Positions 34,699-45,240 of a stretch of DNA of 64,000 nucleotides are shown in pieces (position 1 is the stretch's first letter; the number at the start of each line of letters is the position of its first letter). The notes beneath the pieces were generated by a model. The model was not told the DNA's origin and did no database searches. It saw nothing but the letters and a program-made list of their open reading frames with translations. A program made the position numbers and the translations under genes. This DNA is from Armigeres subalbatus (Eukaryota; Arthropoda; Insecta; Diptera; Culicidae): contig NC_085140.1 of NCBI RefSeq assembly GCF_024139115.2, positions 228,128,352 through 228,192,351 on the forward strand, read 5' to 3'.

Positions 34699-35334
34699 CC
34701 AAAACATTCGAAGCCTAAAATTATTAGATAACTGAACCAAAAATCTGCAAGGGAAGAAGATGGGGGTGAAAAATTCATTTTTGCAATTCCTGATCATAAT
34801 ATCTGGTTTACAGTTCGTCTTTGAGTGATAAAACGGCCTACTTTTCCATACCAACGAAATGGGTGTTTTAATGAACATTATTGCATAATATTCATTATAA
34901 CACTCATTTGGGTGCTATAATGAAAAACCAACATCAGAACAGTAGTTACATGACTTCATATTGCTGAATGAGCTGGGGGAAGTGTTCAAATAGTGTATTC
35001 TCTGCTTCATTGATGGACATGACATCAACAATTTCCAAAGGCAAGTAGGTACATCTATCGCTTCACGGCTCACCGAACTAAGCAATGTGGCACGGTGCCA
35101 TGGAATCTGATTGTTCTCGGCAGCAAAATAATTTATTAGCGAGAATAGCCATGTGGAGTAAATCAGACTGTACAATTTTGGTACAAATTTATCAAATTAA
35201 AGTCCATTTTTCGTCATTGCATGAAATAGCGTGTGCAACTCGTTGCAAAACTCGATTTTTTCAGCACTCGTAGTATTTATTCAACTCGGCTAGCCTCGTT
35301 GGATAAACGTACAACTCGTGCTGAAAAAATCATC

Positions 35335-35730
35335 GACCCGTAACGCTGGGTAGACACCTTTACGTGGTGTGTTACGGGGTAAGATCTACCACGGTTACAT
35401 TGCCAGCTACAGGCAAATCCTGACCCAACGAATATCTTCCTCATTATCCAACTCCGTGGTATTTATGGGGTGTCGCTAAGTCGGTGGCCTCTCGTTAAGT
35501 AATCACATCAACACCTCCTTCCTCTCCCTAGTTACGGTGAAGATGGGCGTGGCCAGGAGTAGTAATCTTCATGCTTTTGTAATTTTTGTTTAAGACTGGA
35601 ATCAAGGAGCACTCATCTTCTTGATTTCTGATAGCATTCTAGATGAGGATCTCAAAAGTAAAACATGAGTATCACTAGTGTCCAATCTACGAATTACACC
35701 GTAACAATACTAATGCTAATGCTATGCTAA
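35335..35730 (+). mobile_element. 396-bp retroposon with 21-bp TSD
   Basis: The same 21 bases (starting ACTCGTGC and ending AATCATC) occur at 35314-35334 and 35731-35751. The insert starts GACCCGTAACGCTGGG and ends in a TAATGC-type simple tail (CTAATGCTAATGCTATGCTA). A related copy is at 39540-39872. Long TSD plus simple tail points to LINE-driven retroposition. There is no ORF. A tRNA-like head was not evident. Confidence 0.85.
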
Positions 35731-35907
35731 ACTCGTGCTGAAAAAATCATCTTTTTGCAACTTGTTGCACAAACTACTATTTCAGTGCAAAACGAAAACA
35801 AACTCGCTGGCTCTCCCATACTAAAATATAAGATGGCTGAATCGTGAATTTGGCAGATTGGAACACCTAGTAATGTATGCATCTTGATGAGAACTATGAT
35901 ATATAGC

Positions 35908-36256
35908 TACACGGAAGAAATAAACTACCCAATAGTGAGTTTAATTCACCCAACCTCGAACATCCGTACGGGAAGCCAAAATTGAGTAAGTAGGGTCGAA
36001 GTAGTTTGCCTTTACTCCCATGTGAAAAAGTACCCAACGGAAAATTTATTGACCCAAATTTAAGTTTAATTCACTCAATTTCGACCTCAGGTAATAAAAC
36101 TCAAAATTGGCTTCCCGTATTGAACTGGCGTCGTTGGATTGTTTGGCTCCTTTGTTTTTGACAACAAAAGAAAGAGTGGATGAAAGCGAAGAGAAAAAAT
36201 AACTCAAAAGTAAGTTTAAAAGTACTCAATGTTGAGTACTTTTGTTCTTCCGTGTA
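35908..36256. mobile_element. MITE with TACACGGAAGAA termini
   Basis: Left TACACGGAAGAA and right TTCTTCCGTGTA are exact inverted repeats. The interior has paired motifs such as GGGAAGCCAAAATTGAGT and ACTCAAAATTGGCTTCCCG. Confidence 0.8.
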
Positions 36257-36581
36257 TGATCACTGATCAGCAATCCAATAGATATTTTGTATTTGTCAAT
36301 AAGGCCGCTTATTCGACGAACGTTTCGGTAGTCGATCGTTATACACCCGATTCTTTTTTTATACGGTTGAGTTTTAGTCGATTATGATCTTTAGCGTCAA
36401 TGAAACTATGAGTTCACCCTACGAAAAAAATGCAAACAAATCATAGAAAATTCAGGTGGTATTTCCAAAGCTGTTTAGGTTGACCGAGATATTTATAAAT
36501 ACCAACCGTATAAACAAAAATTGGGTGTGTTTGTTGTGTGAGGATTGGATCCAAACAAAGAAAACGCGTGGACTGTACTTA

Positions 36582-36811
36582 GGGTCTGTCTCAATTGGAT
36601 AATTATACTGAAATTAAACTTAAAAGTGACATTTCAATAATTATCAAATAACCCTGCTCGCAGAGCAAGATTATTTTTGACAGATATCGAATCATTTTCC
36701 ATCGATGTCCTGTTGGAATTGCTGGGTAGCACCAGCCATTCTTATAACGGGGTGATTTCTTAATTTTCGAACTGTCACTTTTAAGTTTAATTCTCCAAAT
36801 GAGACAGACCC
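36582..36811. mobile_element. MITE of the GGGTCTGTCTCA family, complete copy
   Basis: Left GGGTCTGTCTCA and TTAAACTTAAAAGTGACA are mirrored by TGTCACTTTTAAGTTTAA and GAGACAGACCC at the right. TTA flanks both sides. Partial copies are at 22600 and 53526. Confidence 0.85.
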
Positions 36812-36862
36812 TTAGTGTATTTATTTCGAAAGACTCTTTTCTTTTATGGCTTTTCTCATCAT

Positions 36863-37283
36863 TTACCTGACGGAAAAGGAAGTAAAAAAAGGCAAGGAAA
36901 GGTCCAAAGGTTGCGGAATTTTGGTTGTTGATTTCTTATAAACTCCTGCTGATATCTTCACAGTTACTACTCGCGTTACCGCATCTGGCCCCGGGTGCGT
37001 CCCCACTATTCTGCCAAGTTTCCGCTGCATATGAGGGATGTTGTCCTCTTTCAGTATCATCTAATCGCCACCCTTCACAATTCGGACAAATATTCTGCTG
37101 ACCATTGTATTCAGAAGTCAGATCGCATTTCTGAATATGTTGCCATCTAGACAATGTTCTGGGTTTGAGCTGATCATACGATCATACAATAACTGTGATC
37201 GGTCGGCCAATTAACAAGTGGCCGAGTGTTATAACGTTGTATTCGTTTGGGTCTACTATTTGCGGAACCTGTTCGCGAGTATA
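36863..37283 (-). pseudogene. BEL/Pao pol remnant, C-terminal part
   Basis: Minus-strand blocks DPNEYNVITLGHLLIGRP, LSRWQHIQ and ILKEDNIPHMQRKLGRIV, followed by TRVVTVKI, are in the order found at the C-terminus of BEL/Pao pol. They are spread over several frames with an internal stop. The N-terminal neighbour in pol appears at 44173-44510, suggesting that one element was split by the insertion between. Confidence 0.75.
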
Positions 37284-37704
37284 CAGGGTGAGTAGGGTTG
37301 CTTGTCAGTGTTTGAAAACTTCTTGCTTTTTTGATGTTCAATAATGGCCCGTATGAATAAAAAGTAGTAATCCACACTTTACTACAAATTATGTAGTATT
37401 TACTACTTTTGTAGCAAAAACAGGGCTGGTAGCAAGTCACTTTTTAGTGACTTGGTCACTATTTTGAGCCTAGTCACTAAAAAGTCACTATTTGCATCCA
37501 AAAGTCACTAAAGTCACTATTTTTCGGAAAATGGTCACTAAAGTCACTATTTTCGCACCACAGTTTGTAAAAAATAGTTCAAAATAAAATTTATTTGTAC
37601 CTACCATTATCATCAACCAAATCAAATGTGAATCTGTTAACAAAATATATAAAGTTTGAAAAATTGCTCTAATGCCGCCTTATGAAAGGCAGAGTGGGTA
37701 CTTA

Positions 37705-38269
37705 CACTGGCCGGCATAATAAAGTGCCCACTTGCCGTTTTTCATACAAAATGGTCAACTTTGGAGCTCTAGATCTCGGGTTCCCGTGAACCGATTTGGC
37801 TGAAAATTTTACCAGAGCTCAGATATAACTTGAATTTTAACATATCTAAGTTTCCACCATATTTATTCACAGGGTAAAAAATATTGCGGTATTACCAAAG
37901 TGAATTTTTGGCAAAAATTTATTTTTAAATATCTTGAATTCTATAGGTTGTAGACTGATGACATATTCAGCAAAAACGCGTATTTTGCCAATACAAAAAG
38001 TTTGCTATATATACCTGTACACTTAGAGATGTAGTTTTCGAGGTATTTGAAAACAATTTTTGCCAAAAATTCACGTTGGTATTACCGCAATAATTTTAAC
38101 CCTGTGAGTCAATATGCTCGAAACATAGATATGTTAAAATTCAAGTTATATCTGAGCTCTGGTAAAATTTTCAGCCAAATCGGTTCACGGGAACCCAAGA
38201 TCTAGAGCTCCAAAGTTGACCATTTTGTATGAAAAACGGCAAGTGGGCACTTTATTATGCCGGCCAGTG
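37705..38269. mobile_element. Foldback MITE with CACTGGCCGG ends and TA duplication
   Basis: Left CACTGGCCGGCATAATAAAG and its reverse complement at the right are exact. Pairing continues for over 200 bp through CCAAAGTTGACCATTTTG / CAAAATGGTCAACTTTGG. TA flanks both sides, as in Tc1/mariner/pogo insertions. Length 565 bp. Confidence 0.88.
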
Positions 38270-38427
38270 TACCTTGTTGTCATTTTTCATCGTTTCTGAA
38301 TATTCATTTTTTTTTTGTCACGTAAATTTTGACATAATTCCGAGATATTTCATGGTTTCTGATTGATTAACCCCTCTACGACGAACCACACAGCATGGTA
38401 TTGTCGGCGAAGTTTTATCTGCGCTTC

Positions 38428-38870
38428 TTAGGCAAATCCACTACTTCCTAAGTTGGGTAAGTTGCCTGTATCTAGAGAAAAATCCACCTTCGTTATAAAA
38501 AGCTTCCTAACTTTGTTTCTCTTAGAGGAACTTCCACTGTAATTTCTGTAGCGATGACCGCATAAATCTTTATGTAAAATTCTGCCTTGAATTTGGGAAA
38601 TAATTTTCGGAAGGTTTCCGCGGAAATTCTTGAAAGAGACAGCAGGAATGTCTACGAAATATTCTGCCTTGAATTTATGGTATGAAAGAATTTCCGGAAG
38701 TTTTTGTGCTGACATTCGCCATCGGATTTCTGTTGGAATTTCCGGTTGAACTCCTGGAAAAAGATTTCACAAGGATTGAGGTATTTTCTGCACAATTTGT
38801 GATAAAAAATCCTAGAAGTTTTCGCTAGGTTTTCCACAGAAAATCAACTTCCGCTGAAATTTCTGAAAAA
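38428..38870. repeat. Degenerate TTCC/GGAA-rich repeat
   Basis: Variants of TTTCCGGAAnTTTTTG and GGAATTTC recur irregularly. The overlapping minus-strand frames are translations of it. Confidence 0.45.
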
Positions 38871-39539
38871 AATTCAGAGTTTTCCAAAGCATCTGCATCA
38901 AATTCAAGATTTTGGATCACATTTTACGAAGCTTGAAACATAGGTTCGGTAAAATTCATGTTATATATGATTATAATGTTTTTAATGAAACCGAGATCAA
39001 GGTCTCGAAAAAAAATGGCAAATGGACTCTATATGTATTTAAATTTGTTTCAATTAAAAATGTTATTTCGTATCGTATTTTAAAAATGTCATCATAATTT
39101 TGGATTCTTTAAGTTTTTTTTAACATTTTTTTTCTTATAAAGATTCATAAGCTTTGTGATTCCAAATAATTCAATTTATTAATTTTTTGCCGAAAAACCG
39201 TGTGTTAATTTTTCAACGTGTCAAAACCAATGTTCACACGTCTAACTACATAAAAATTAGCGAAAGCCCAATCCAAAACATCGTTCTGGTACTTTTTCAT
39301 ACTGTCTTGCAGCTGAATCATCTATATATGGTGAAACTTTTGGGAATATATTTTGACGAGACAATATTTTTTGATCGATAGTAAAAGGAGCGCAAAATTT
39401 GTTATACTTCATTCTGCCTTTTTCATACACAAACTGCAGTTTCACGAAAAACTTCGAGCTCATGTTAAACTTTATTACCACAATGCTGTAGAACTTGCTT
39501 CAAAATCGTTGTTCAAATTATAAGCATGGTTTAGAGTAA

Positions 39540-39872
39540 CAACTTGTAACTCGTTACCTGCTCCCGTGTGTTACGGAATAAGGTTTACCATGGTCATATT
39601 GCTAGCCTCTGGACATCCAACGAATACGTTCCTCAATATCCAACTCTGTGGTATTTATGATGGTGTCGCCAAGTCGGTTGTCCCCTGCTAAGATCCATCC
39701 TTTCCCTAGTTACGATGAAGATGCACACGGCCAGCAGTAGTAATCCTCATGATTTTGTAGTTTTTGTCTCTTGATTTCTGATAACATTCTAATAAGGATT
39801 AGAAAAAAACATGATATTCCTAGTTTCCGATCTACTACGAGTTACTCAGTAACAATACGAATGCAATTCAGC
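39540..39872 (+). mobile_element. Diverged copy of the retroposon at 35335-35730
   Basis: Shared blocks include GTGTTACGG, ATATCCAACTC(T/C)GTGGTATT and CCCTAGTTACG(G/A)TGAAGATG, and the end CAGTAACAATACGAATGC. It lies inside the element at 37421-40013. Confidence 0.7.
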
Positions 39873-40480
39873 TCACTACCTGGTTAGTACTTCATACAAA
39901 AGTCACTATTTGATCACTTCTTCTGCTTCTGAAAGTCACTATTTGGTCACTTTTTTCGTCATCATTGGTCACTAAGTCACTATTTTGAACGGCATTTATC
40001 GCTACCAGCCCTGCAAAAAGGTATGAATAAAAGCACGTTTATTTTACTACAATTTTTGAACATACTACTTTTGTGGAACTTGTTTGACAGTTGTTATGAA
40101 TAAAAGCAGTAAATACTACAAATTATTTGTAGTCTGCTCAGTAGCTTGCTACAAAGTTATTCCATCGCCTGGATTCAAATTTGCCTAAATGGTAAAAGGT
40201 GTTTACGAATTAAAATGACTGCCGCAAATAAAATGATGCGGTTTTACTAGTTTTTTTAAGCCGGTCGTTTTTATGCGCTGAATTATTTTCAAAATTTTGG
40301 GACATGCGCGACATTTATACGGATTTTCTTTTATACTGTAACAACAATAACACGCAAAACAGAATTTAGTCTTTTCAGGTTGCGCCTACGTTGATTGTTT
40401 TTTTCTTGTTGAAAATTTACTTGTTTCATGACGACAGTATGTAATTAATTTGATGTGTAGTATCGAGAGCTCCCTCCCAG

Positions 40481-40647
40481 GTTTTCACTTGCTTCAAGTT
40501 GTAGATATTAACACGTGTTAGTAAAGCTTATTTGACTCTCCAGCTCAATTTCTTACAGCCTACTCAAAATTCCCTCCATATTCAATGACATCTTCAATTT
40601 TTGTTTCTGCTAATTTCTGTGGCTTTCTGATACCTCAGAAGGAAAAA
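40481..40647 (+). repeat. Left copy of a ~167 bp direct repeat
   Basis: GTTTTCACTTGCTTCAAGTT to GATACCTCAGAA recurs at 43544-43709 in the same orientation with few differences, bracketing the tandem array. Confidence 0.85.
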
Positions 40648-40659
40648 CAATTAAATTAA

Positions 40660-41951
40660 AGTAAGGCCGATACTGGCACAACCTCACAAAACCCTACTTC
40701 ATTGAGCGCCGTTGCTGATGACGCAAGTGTGTAGGAGCCGGACAATACTAAATACTCATCCTACTTGATTGGCATGTGTGTGTATGAGAGAGTTAGTTCT
40801 GAAAATGTATTGAGTTCGGCTGGTACCTGGTGCTGGGAATTTGGTTTCATCAGTACCCGCTAAGCTGCGGAGGACGACGGAGGTCCTTCGTAGCTTAGTA
40901 GGGTAAGCACCTGTCAAAGCCCACCGAAGGGGCGGTTACCCTCCGATACCTTTTCCGAACTAAATCTATCACATGTTGTACATATGCATAATCGAGTTTC
41001 AGACATAGTAATTAATTTCCACTCCGGGAGGCTTAATACCCGGCATATAGGCAATTAACTTAGAATGTACTGAACTCGAGTGGCGATCTCTCTTCGCTTG
41101 TGTGGTCGGGTCGGGATCTGACGACCAAACTGGCTCAACCTCACACAACCCTACTTCATTGAGCGCCATTGCTGATGAAGCAATTGTGTAGGAGCCGGAC
41201 AATACTAAATACCCATCCTACTTGGTTGGCATGTGTACAAAAATACATATGAGAGAGTTAGTTCTGAAAATGTATTGCGAGAGTTCAGCTGGTGCCTCGG
41301 TGCTGGGAATTTGGTTTCATCAGTACCCGCTAAACTGCGGAGGACGACGGAGGTCCTTCGTAGCTTAGTAGGAAAGCACCTATCTAGCGTACTGGTTTCG
41401 TGGGATCAAAGCCCATCGAAGGGGCGGTTACTCTCCAATACCTTTTCCGAACTATATCTATCACATGTTGTACGTATGCATAATCGAGTTTCAGACATAG
41501 TAGTTAATTTCCACTCCGGGTGGCTTAATACCCGGCATATAGGCAATTAACTTTGAATGTACTGAACTCGAGTGGCGATCTCTCTTCGCTTGTGTGGTCG
41601 GGTCGGGATCTGACGACCAAACTGGCACAACCTCACACATCCCTACTTCATTGAGCGCCGTTGCTGATGAAGCAAGTGTGTAGGAGCCGGACAATACTAA
41701 ATACTCATCCTACTTGATTGGCATGTGTACAAAAATACATATGAGAGAGTTAGTTCTGAAAATGTATTGAGAGAGTTCGGCTGGTACCTGGTGCTAGGAA
41801 TTTGGTTTCATCAGCACCCGCTAAGCTGCGGAGCACGACGGAGGTTCTTCGTAGCTTAGTAAGCGTACTGGGGTCGTGGGATCAAAGCCCACCGAAGGGG
41901 CGGTTACCCTCCAATACCTTTTCCGAACTAAATCTCACATGTTGTACATAT
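40660..41951 (-). repeat. Tandem array, ~460-490 bp unit, about 2.5 copies
   Basis: The marker GAGCGCC(G/A)TTGCTGATGA occurs at 40704, 41161 and 41653. Each unit contains CCACCGAAGGGGCGGTTAC-like and CACATGTTGTACATATGCAT stretches and a box-B-like GTGGGATCAAAGCCCA. A 67-codon minus-strand frame starting MSGSYT occurs in two units (40999-41202, 41491-41694) with few differences. It could be a relic but has no recognised domain. Part of the unit recurs inverted at 59170-59380. Confidence 0.8.
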
Positions 41952-43149
41952 TAGACCTCTTCATGTTTTCAAAAGTATCAAAACATCAATCGGTCAGCCC
42001 AGAATCACAATTCTTATGCAAAAATAAGTCTCCTGTCAAATTTCCAGCTAATTCGGATAAAATTTCGAGGTGGCTCAAGTCGATTTAGTGTTTTTGGGCT
42101 ATTTTATATTTCGGAAAAAAATCTAACAAGAGATATAAACGCCAAAAACCATCGCAACAAACTCTAAACGGTTGATTTTAGTGTGCTCTACAAGTCTTGG
42201 GCACATTGTGATTCGTTTCGTTTACGTTTTGACCATGCTAAAGTGATTTTCAAGCTTTTAAGTGCATAAAATACTGTTTCCCCAAAAGTTGTTATTCTAC
42301 AAAATTATTGAGTTTATGGCAAATGATTGCTAATTTATTATATTATTCTTGCTCGTTTTTTTTCTGGAAATTTGAGTAATATAATTGCCTATGTGCGATT
42401 TACCGTTAAATTCTTAAAAATCAGAAGCTGAACATTTGTAATAAATTTGAACATTTTGCATTTCTTCAAGCAAGTTGTTCGAACAAAACATAAATTAAAT
42501 TTTATGATATTTGATGCTTACAACAAACAACTTCCAAATTTTGTTAAATTTATCATATGTCTGCATGCTTTTAACATTGACTGCATTGTAGTAACAAGTG
42601 AAATCGAAGCTTCTTTGTTCGAACAACTTGTTTGAAGAAATCTCAGCGTGCAAATTTATGACAAATGTTCAGCTTCTGATTTTTAAGAATTAATCGGTAA
42701 ATCGCAGATGGGCAATTATATTACTCAAATTTCCTGGGAAAAAAGAGTAATAATAATATAATAAATTAGCAATCATTTGTCTTAAACTCTAGAATTTCGT
42801 AAAACAACGACTTTTGGGGGAAAGGTAATTTTATGCACTTAAAATCTTGAAAATCACTTCAACATGGTCAAAACGTGAACGAAACGAATTGCAATGTTCA
42901 CAAGACTTGTAGAGCACACCAAAAGCTTTCCGTATAGAGGTTATTGCGATAGTTTTCGACGTTTATATATCATGTTAGATTTTTTCAAAAATTGAAGATA
43001 GCCCAAAAACACTAAATCGACTTGAGCCACCTCGAAATTTTGTCCGAATTAGCTGAAAATTTGACAGGAGACTTATTTTAGCATAAGCATTGTGATTCTT
43101 TGCTGACCGGTTAAATTTTTGATACTTTTTGAAAACATGAAGAGGTCTA
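41952..43149. mobile_element. Foldback transposon, copy 2 (1,198 bp, 8-bp TSD)
   Basis: It starts TAGACCTCTTCATG and ends CATGAAGAGGTCTA, flanked by GTACATAT at 41944-41951 and 43150-43157. The empty site is visible in the neighbouring array units (GTTGTACATATGCATAATCG), which confirms the boundaries. It is nearly identical to 23447-24643. Confidence 0.93.
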
Positions 43150-43543
43150 GTACATATGCATAATCGAGTTTCAGACATAGTAATCATTTGAACACGTTTC
43201 TGGACGATGTATTTTGATGTTGAAGTTTGAAAAGCACCCTTCAGGTTCGGAAAACCACCTGTCTAGCGTACTGGGATCGTGGGATCAATGCCCACCGAAG
43301 GGACGGTTACACTCCAATACCTTTTCCGAACTAAATCTATCACATGTTGTACATATGCATAATCGAGTTTCAGACATAGTAATCATTTGAACACGTTTCT
43401 GGACGATGTATTTTGATGTTGAAGTTTGGTGAAAATTTTCACGGTTCAGAAAAGTGTCCCCGAATACCGAACACTATTGCATCATGTTTAAATATGACCA
43501 AGTTCCTGTTACATGAGTAAATACATCATTTAGAACAGTAATA
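43150..43543. repeat. Array remnants after the foldback
   Basis: The stretch from ACATATGCATAATCGAGTTT to TTTTGATGTTGAAGTTTG occurs twice (about 43152 and 43352), continuing the array interrupted at 41951. Confidence 0.7.
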
Positions 43544-43709
43544 GTTTTCACTTGCTTCAAGTTGTAGATATTAACACGTGTTAGTAAAGCTTATTTGACT
43601 CTCCAGCTCAATTACTTACAGCCTACTCAAAATTCCCTCCATATTCAATGACATCTTCAATTTTGTTTCTGCTTATTTCTGTGGCTTTTTGATACCTCAG
43701 AAAGAAAAG
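43544..43709 (+). repeat. Right copy of the ~167 bp direct repeat
   Basis: Partner of 40481-40647. Confidence 0.85.
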
Positions 43710-44172
43710 ATAACTTTGAGGATTTTCAAAACATTCTTTAACAAATCCGAGGATTTTTTTGGTTTTTTTCATTTTAATATTAAATTTTATTAATTAACAC
43801 GAAACATGAAAATTTTTGACATTCTATTTCATATACATATTTCAATTCTATTGTTCTTCTATTGTACAAATAAAATTGCCTTATAAGGCGAAACATGAAA
43901 ATTTTTGACATTTTTGTTCAATTTCCAATTTTGTACAAAGTTTTTAACATAAGGTTATGATATTACATGCAGGTAAATGACTTTTCAATGGTTTTCTTTT
44001 GTATTACATAAGATGATGAAGGGGACCCTGTAAGTACTGTTTCTAGTAGTGTCCGGTATTGGGAGATGTCCGGCGCTGGTGGATCTCCCTCAAATCGAAA
44101 TTTGATAATTTTGAAGCTTCCGTTTTAATTTATATTCATTTACTTTGCTGACAAGCAACTCTAATCACCCTG

Positions 44173-44510
44173 TAGTGCGTCAAGAGTGTGTTCCATTCTT
44201 CTTTGGTTATCTTTGCATCTCCTGCACTGCCGTGAATCGCATATTTGTCCCATATGAATAGGAAACCCAGCAAAATGGGACAGATATGCGATTCACGGCA
44301 GTGCAGTGCGCTTGATTAGGTACTCAGCGGATTTCACGCCAGCCTCACATAATCCGCCCACGTGTGGCGAGCGAGGAGCGAAAAGGTGCCAACTAATATC
44401 CTTGGACAATCAACGTTAATTCTCGTCTCAGTAGATTGCAGAGCTCGTGGATTGCCCCAGCAAAATTTGTAGCGTTATCGCTGTTCCATGCTGTTACAAA
44501 TGCAGTGTCG
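44173..44510 (-). pseudogene. BEL/Pao integrase fragment, split by a palindromic element
   Basis: Reading minus from 44510: NSDNATNFAGAIHEL, then after a frameshift WHLFAPRSPHVGGLCEAGVK and SAEYLIK. The 44227-44301 palindrome interrupts it, and GDAKITKEEWNTLLTHY follows. SDNxTNF and PRSPHxGGLxEAGVKS are diagnostic for BEL/Pao integrase. Confidence 0.8.
44227..44301. mobile_element. Tiny palindromic element (CTGCCG...CGGCAG), copy 2
   Basis: 75 bp with TSD TGCA (44223-44226 and 44302-44305). The arms CTGCCGTGAATCGCATAT(T) are inverted perfectly or nearly so. It interrupts the integrase frame, so the boundaries are secure. Confidence 0.9.
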
Positions 44511-44603
44511 ATAAATTAGAAACGAGCTTAATGTGAATGCATTTAGTGAACATGCATAGAAGTAGGAGAAAAGTGGGTAAAACCGACACCTTAAGCTACT
44601 ACA

Positions 44604-44679
44604 CTGCCGTGAATCGCATATTTGTCCCATCTTTGCTGGGTTTCCTATTCATATGGGACAAATATGCGATTCACGGCAG
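44604..44679. mobile_element. Tiny palindromic element, copy 3
   Basis: 76 bp with TSD TACA (44600-44603 and 44680-44683). The loop is in the opposite orientation to copy 2 (TTTGCTGGGTTTCC against GGAAACCCAGCAAA). Confidence 0.9.
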
Positions 44680-44683
44680 TACA

Positions 44684-45240
44684 GCTCCCCAATCTATGAA
44701 GCATTTTTCCGCTCTAAAAATTTTATTCGAGCATAGTTTGGCCCTTTATGCATCAGTCCGTGAGGTCTCACGACAATATTTCCTTATAGAATTTTATTTC
44801 TGATGAAAACGCGAACAGTCGAACGCGAACACACCAAGTCGGGATGGGATCGAACATCAAAACAATTTCAAATTAAGCTACAACATTATTGAAACTGTTT
44901 AATAACAGTCTTTTGGATATTTATGCTTGGAAATGTTTAGGGGTCACTCATAAACGATGGTTGAACAAAATTGTATATATTTAAAACCATTCCGCATATA
45001 ATGTTTTCTTTAATTTCTTCAATGGTTGGGATGAAACATATATAAAGTATATGAACGTTAGTAAAAAAATTACTTACTAATGTGAATATTGATCTATATT
45101 TCAATGTGTATTAGGTACTTTGAAAAAGTTGTTTATAACAGCGATTTAAAATTAAATACGTATGGTGCAGTAATGACAGACAAAAAATGGAAATGATCAG
45201 TTAAAAAGGGGGAAATGGATCACGAAAGTACAACACTAGA
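44684..45240. other. Intron sequence, nothing recognised
   Basis: No supported feature. Confidence 0.4.

Larger units (their letters stand above)
37421..40013. mobile_element. DNA transposon relic with CAGGGCTGGTAGC ends, copy 1
   Basis: CAGGGCTGGTAGC at the left and GCTACCAGCCCTG at the right form a 13-bp TIR. CAAAAA flanks both sides. The subterminal regions are dense in GTCACTA / AGTCACTATTT motifs. A second copy starts at 62782 and shares internal stretches, including 38278-38400 with 63858-64000. It holds a nested foldback (37705-38269) and a retroposon relative (39540-39872). No transposase is readable. Confidence 0.75.
37284..44172. mobile_element. Candidate 6.9 kb layered insertion within a BEL/Pao element
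   Basis: The first 25 bases (CAGGGTGAGTAG...) and the reverse complement of the last 25 (CAGGGTGATTAG...) match at 23 of 25 positions, like terminal inverted repeats of a hAT-type element. BEL/Pao pol halves flank both sides in the right order. Nested inside are the elements at 37421-40013, 37705-38269 and 41952-43149 and a tandem array. No clear TSD is seen (CGAGTATA left, TAGTGCGT right), so the unit is a hypothesis. Confidence 0.45.

Noticed and set aside
37284..44172. 8-bp TSD for the 6.9 kb composite
   Set aside because: The flanking octamers CGAGTATA and TAGTGCGT do not match, so no target duplication is claimed.
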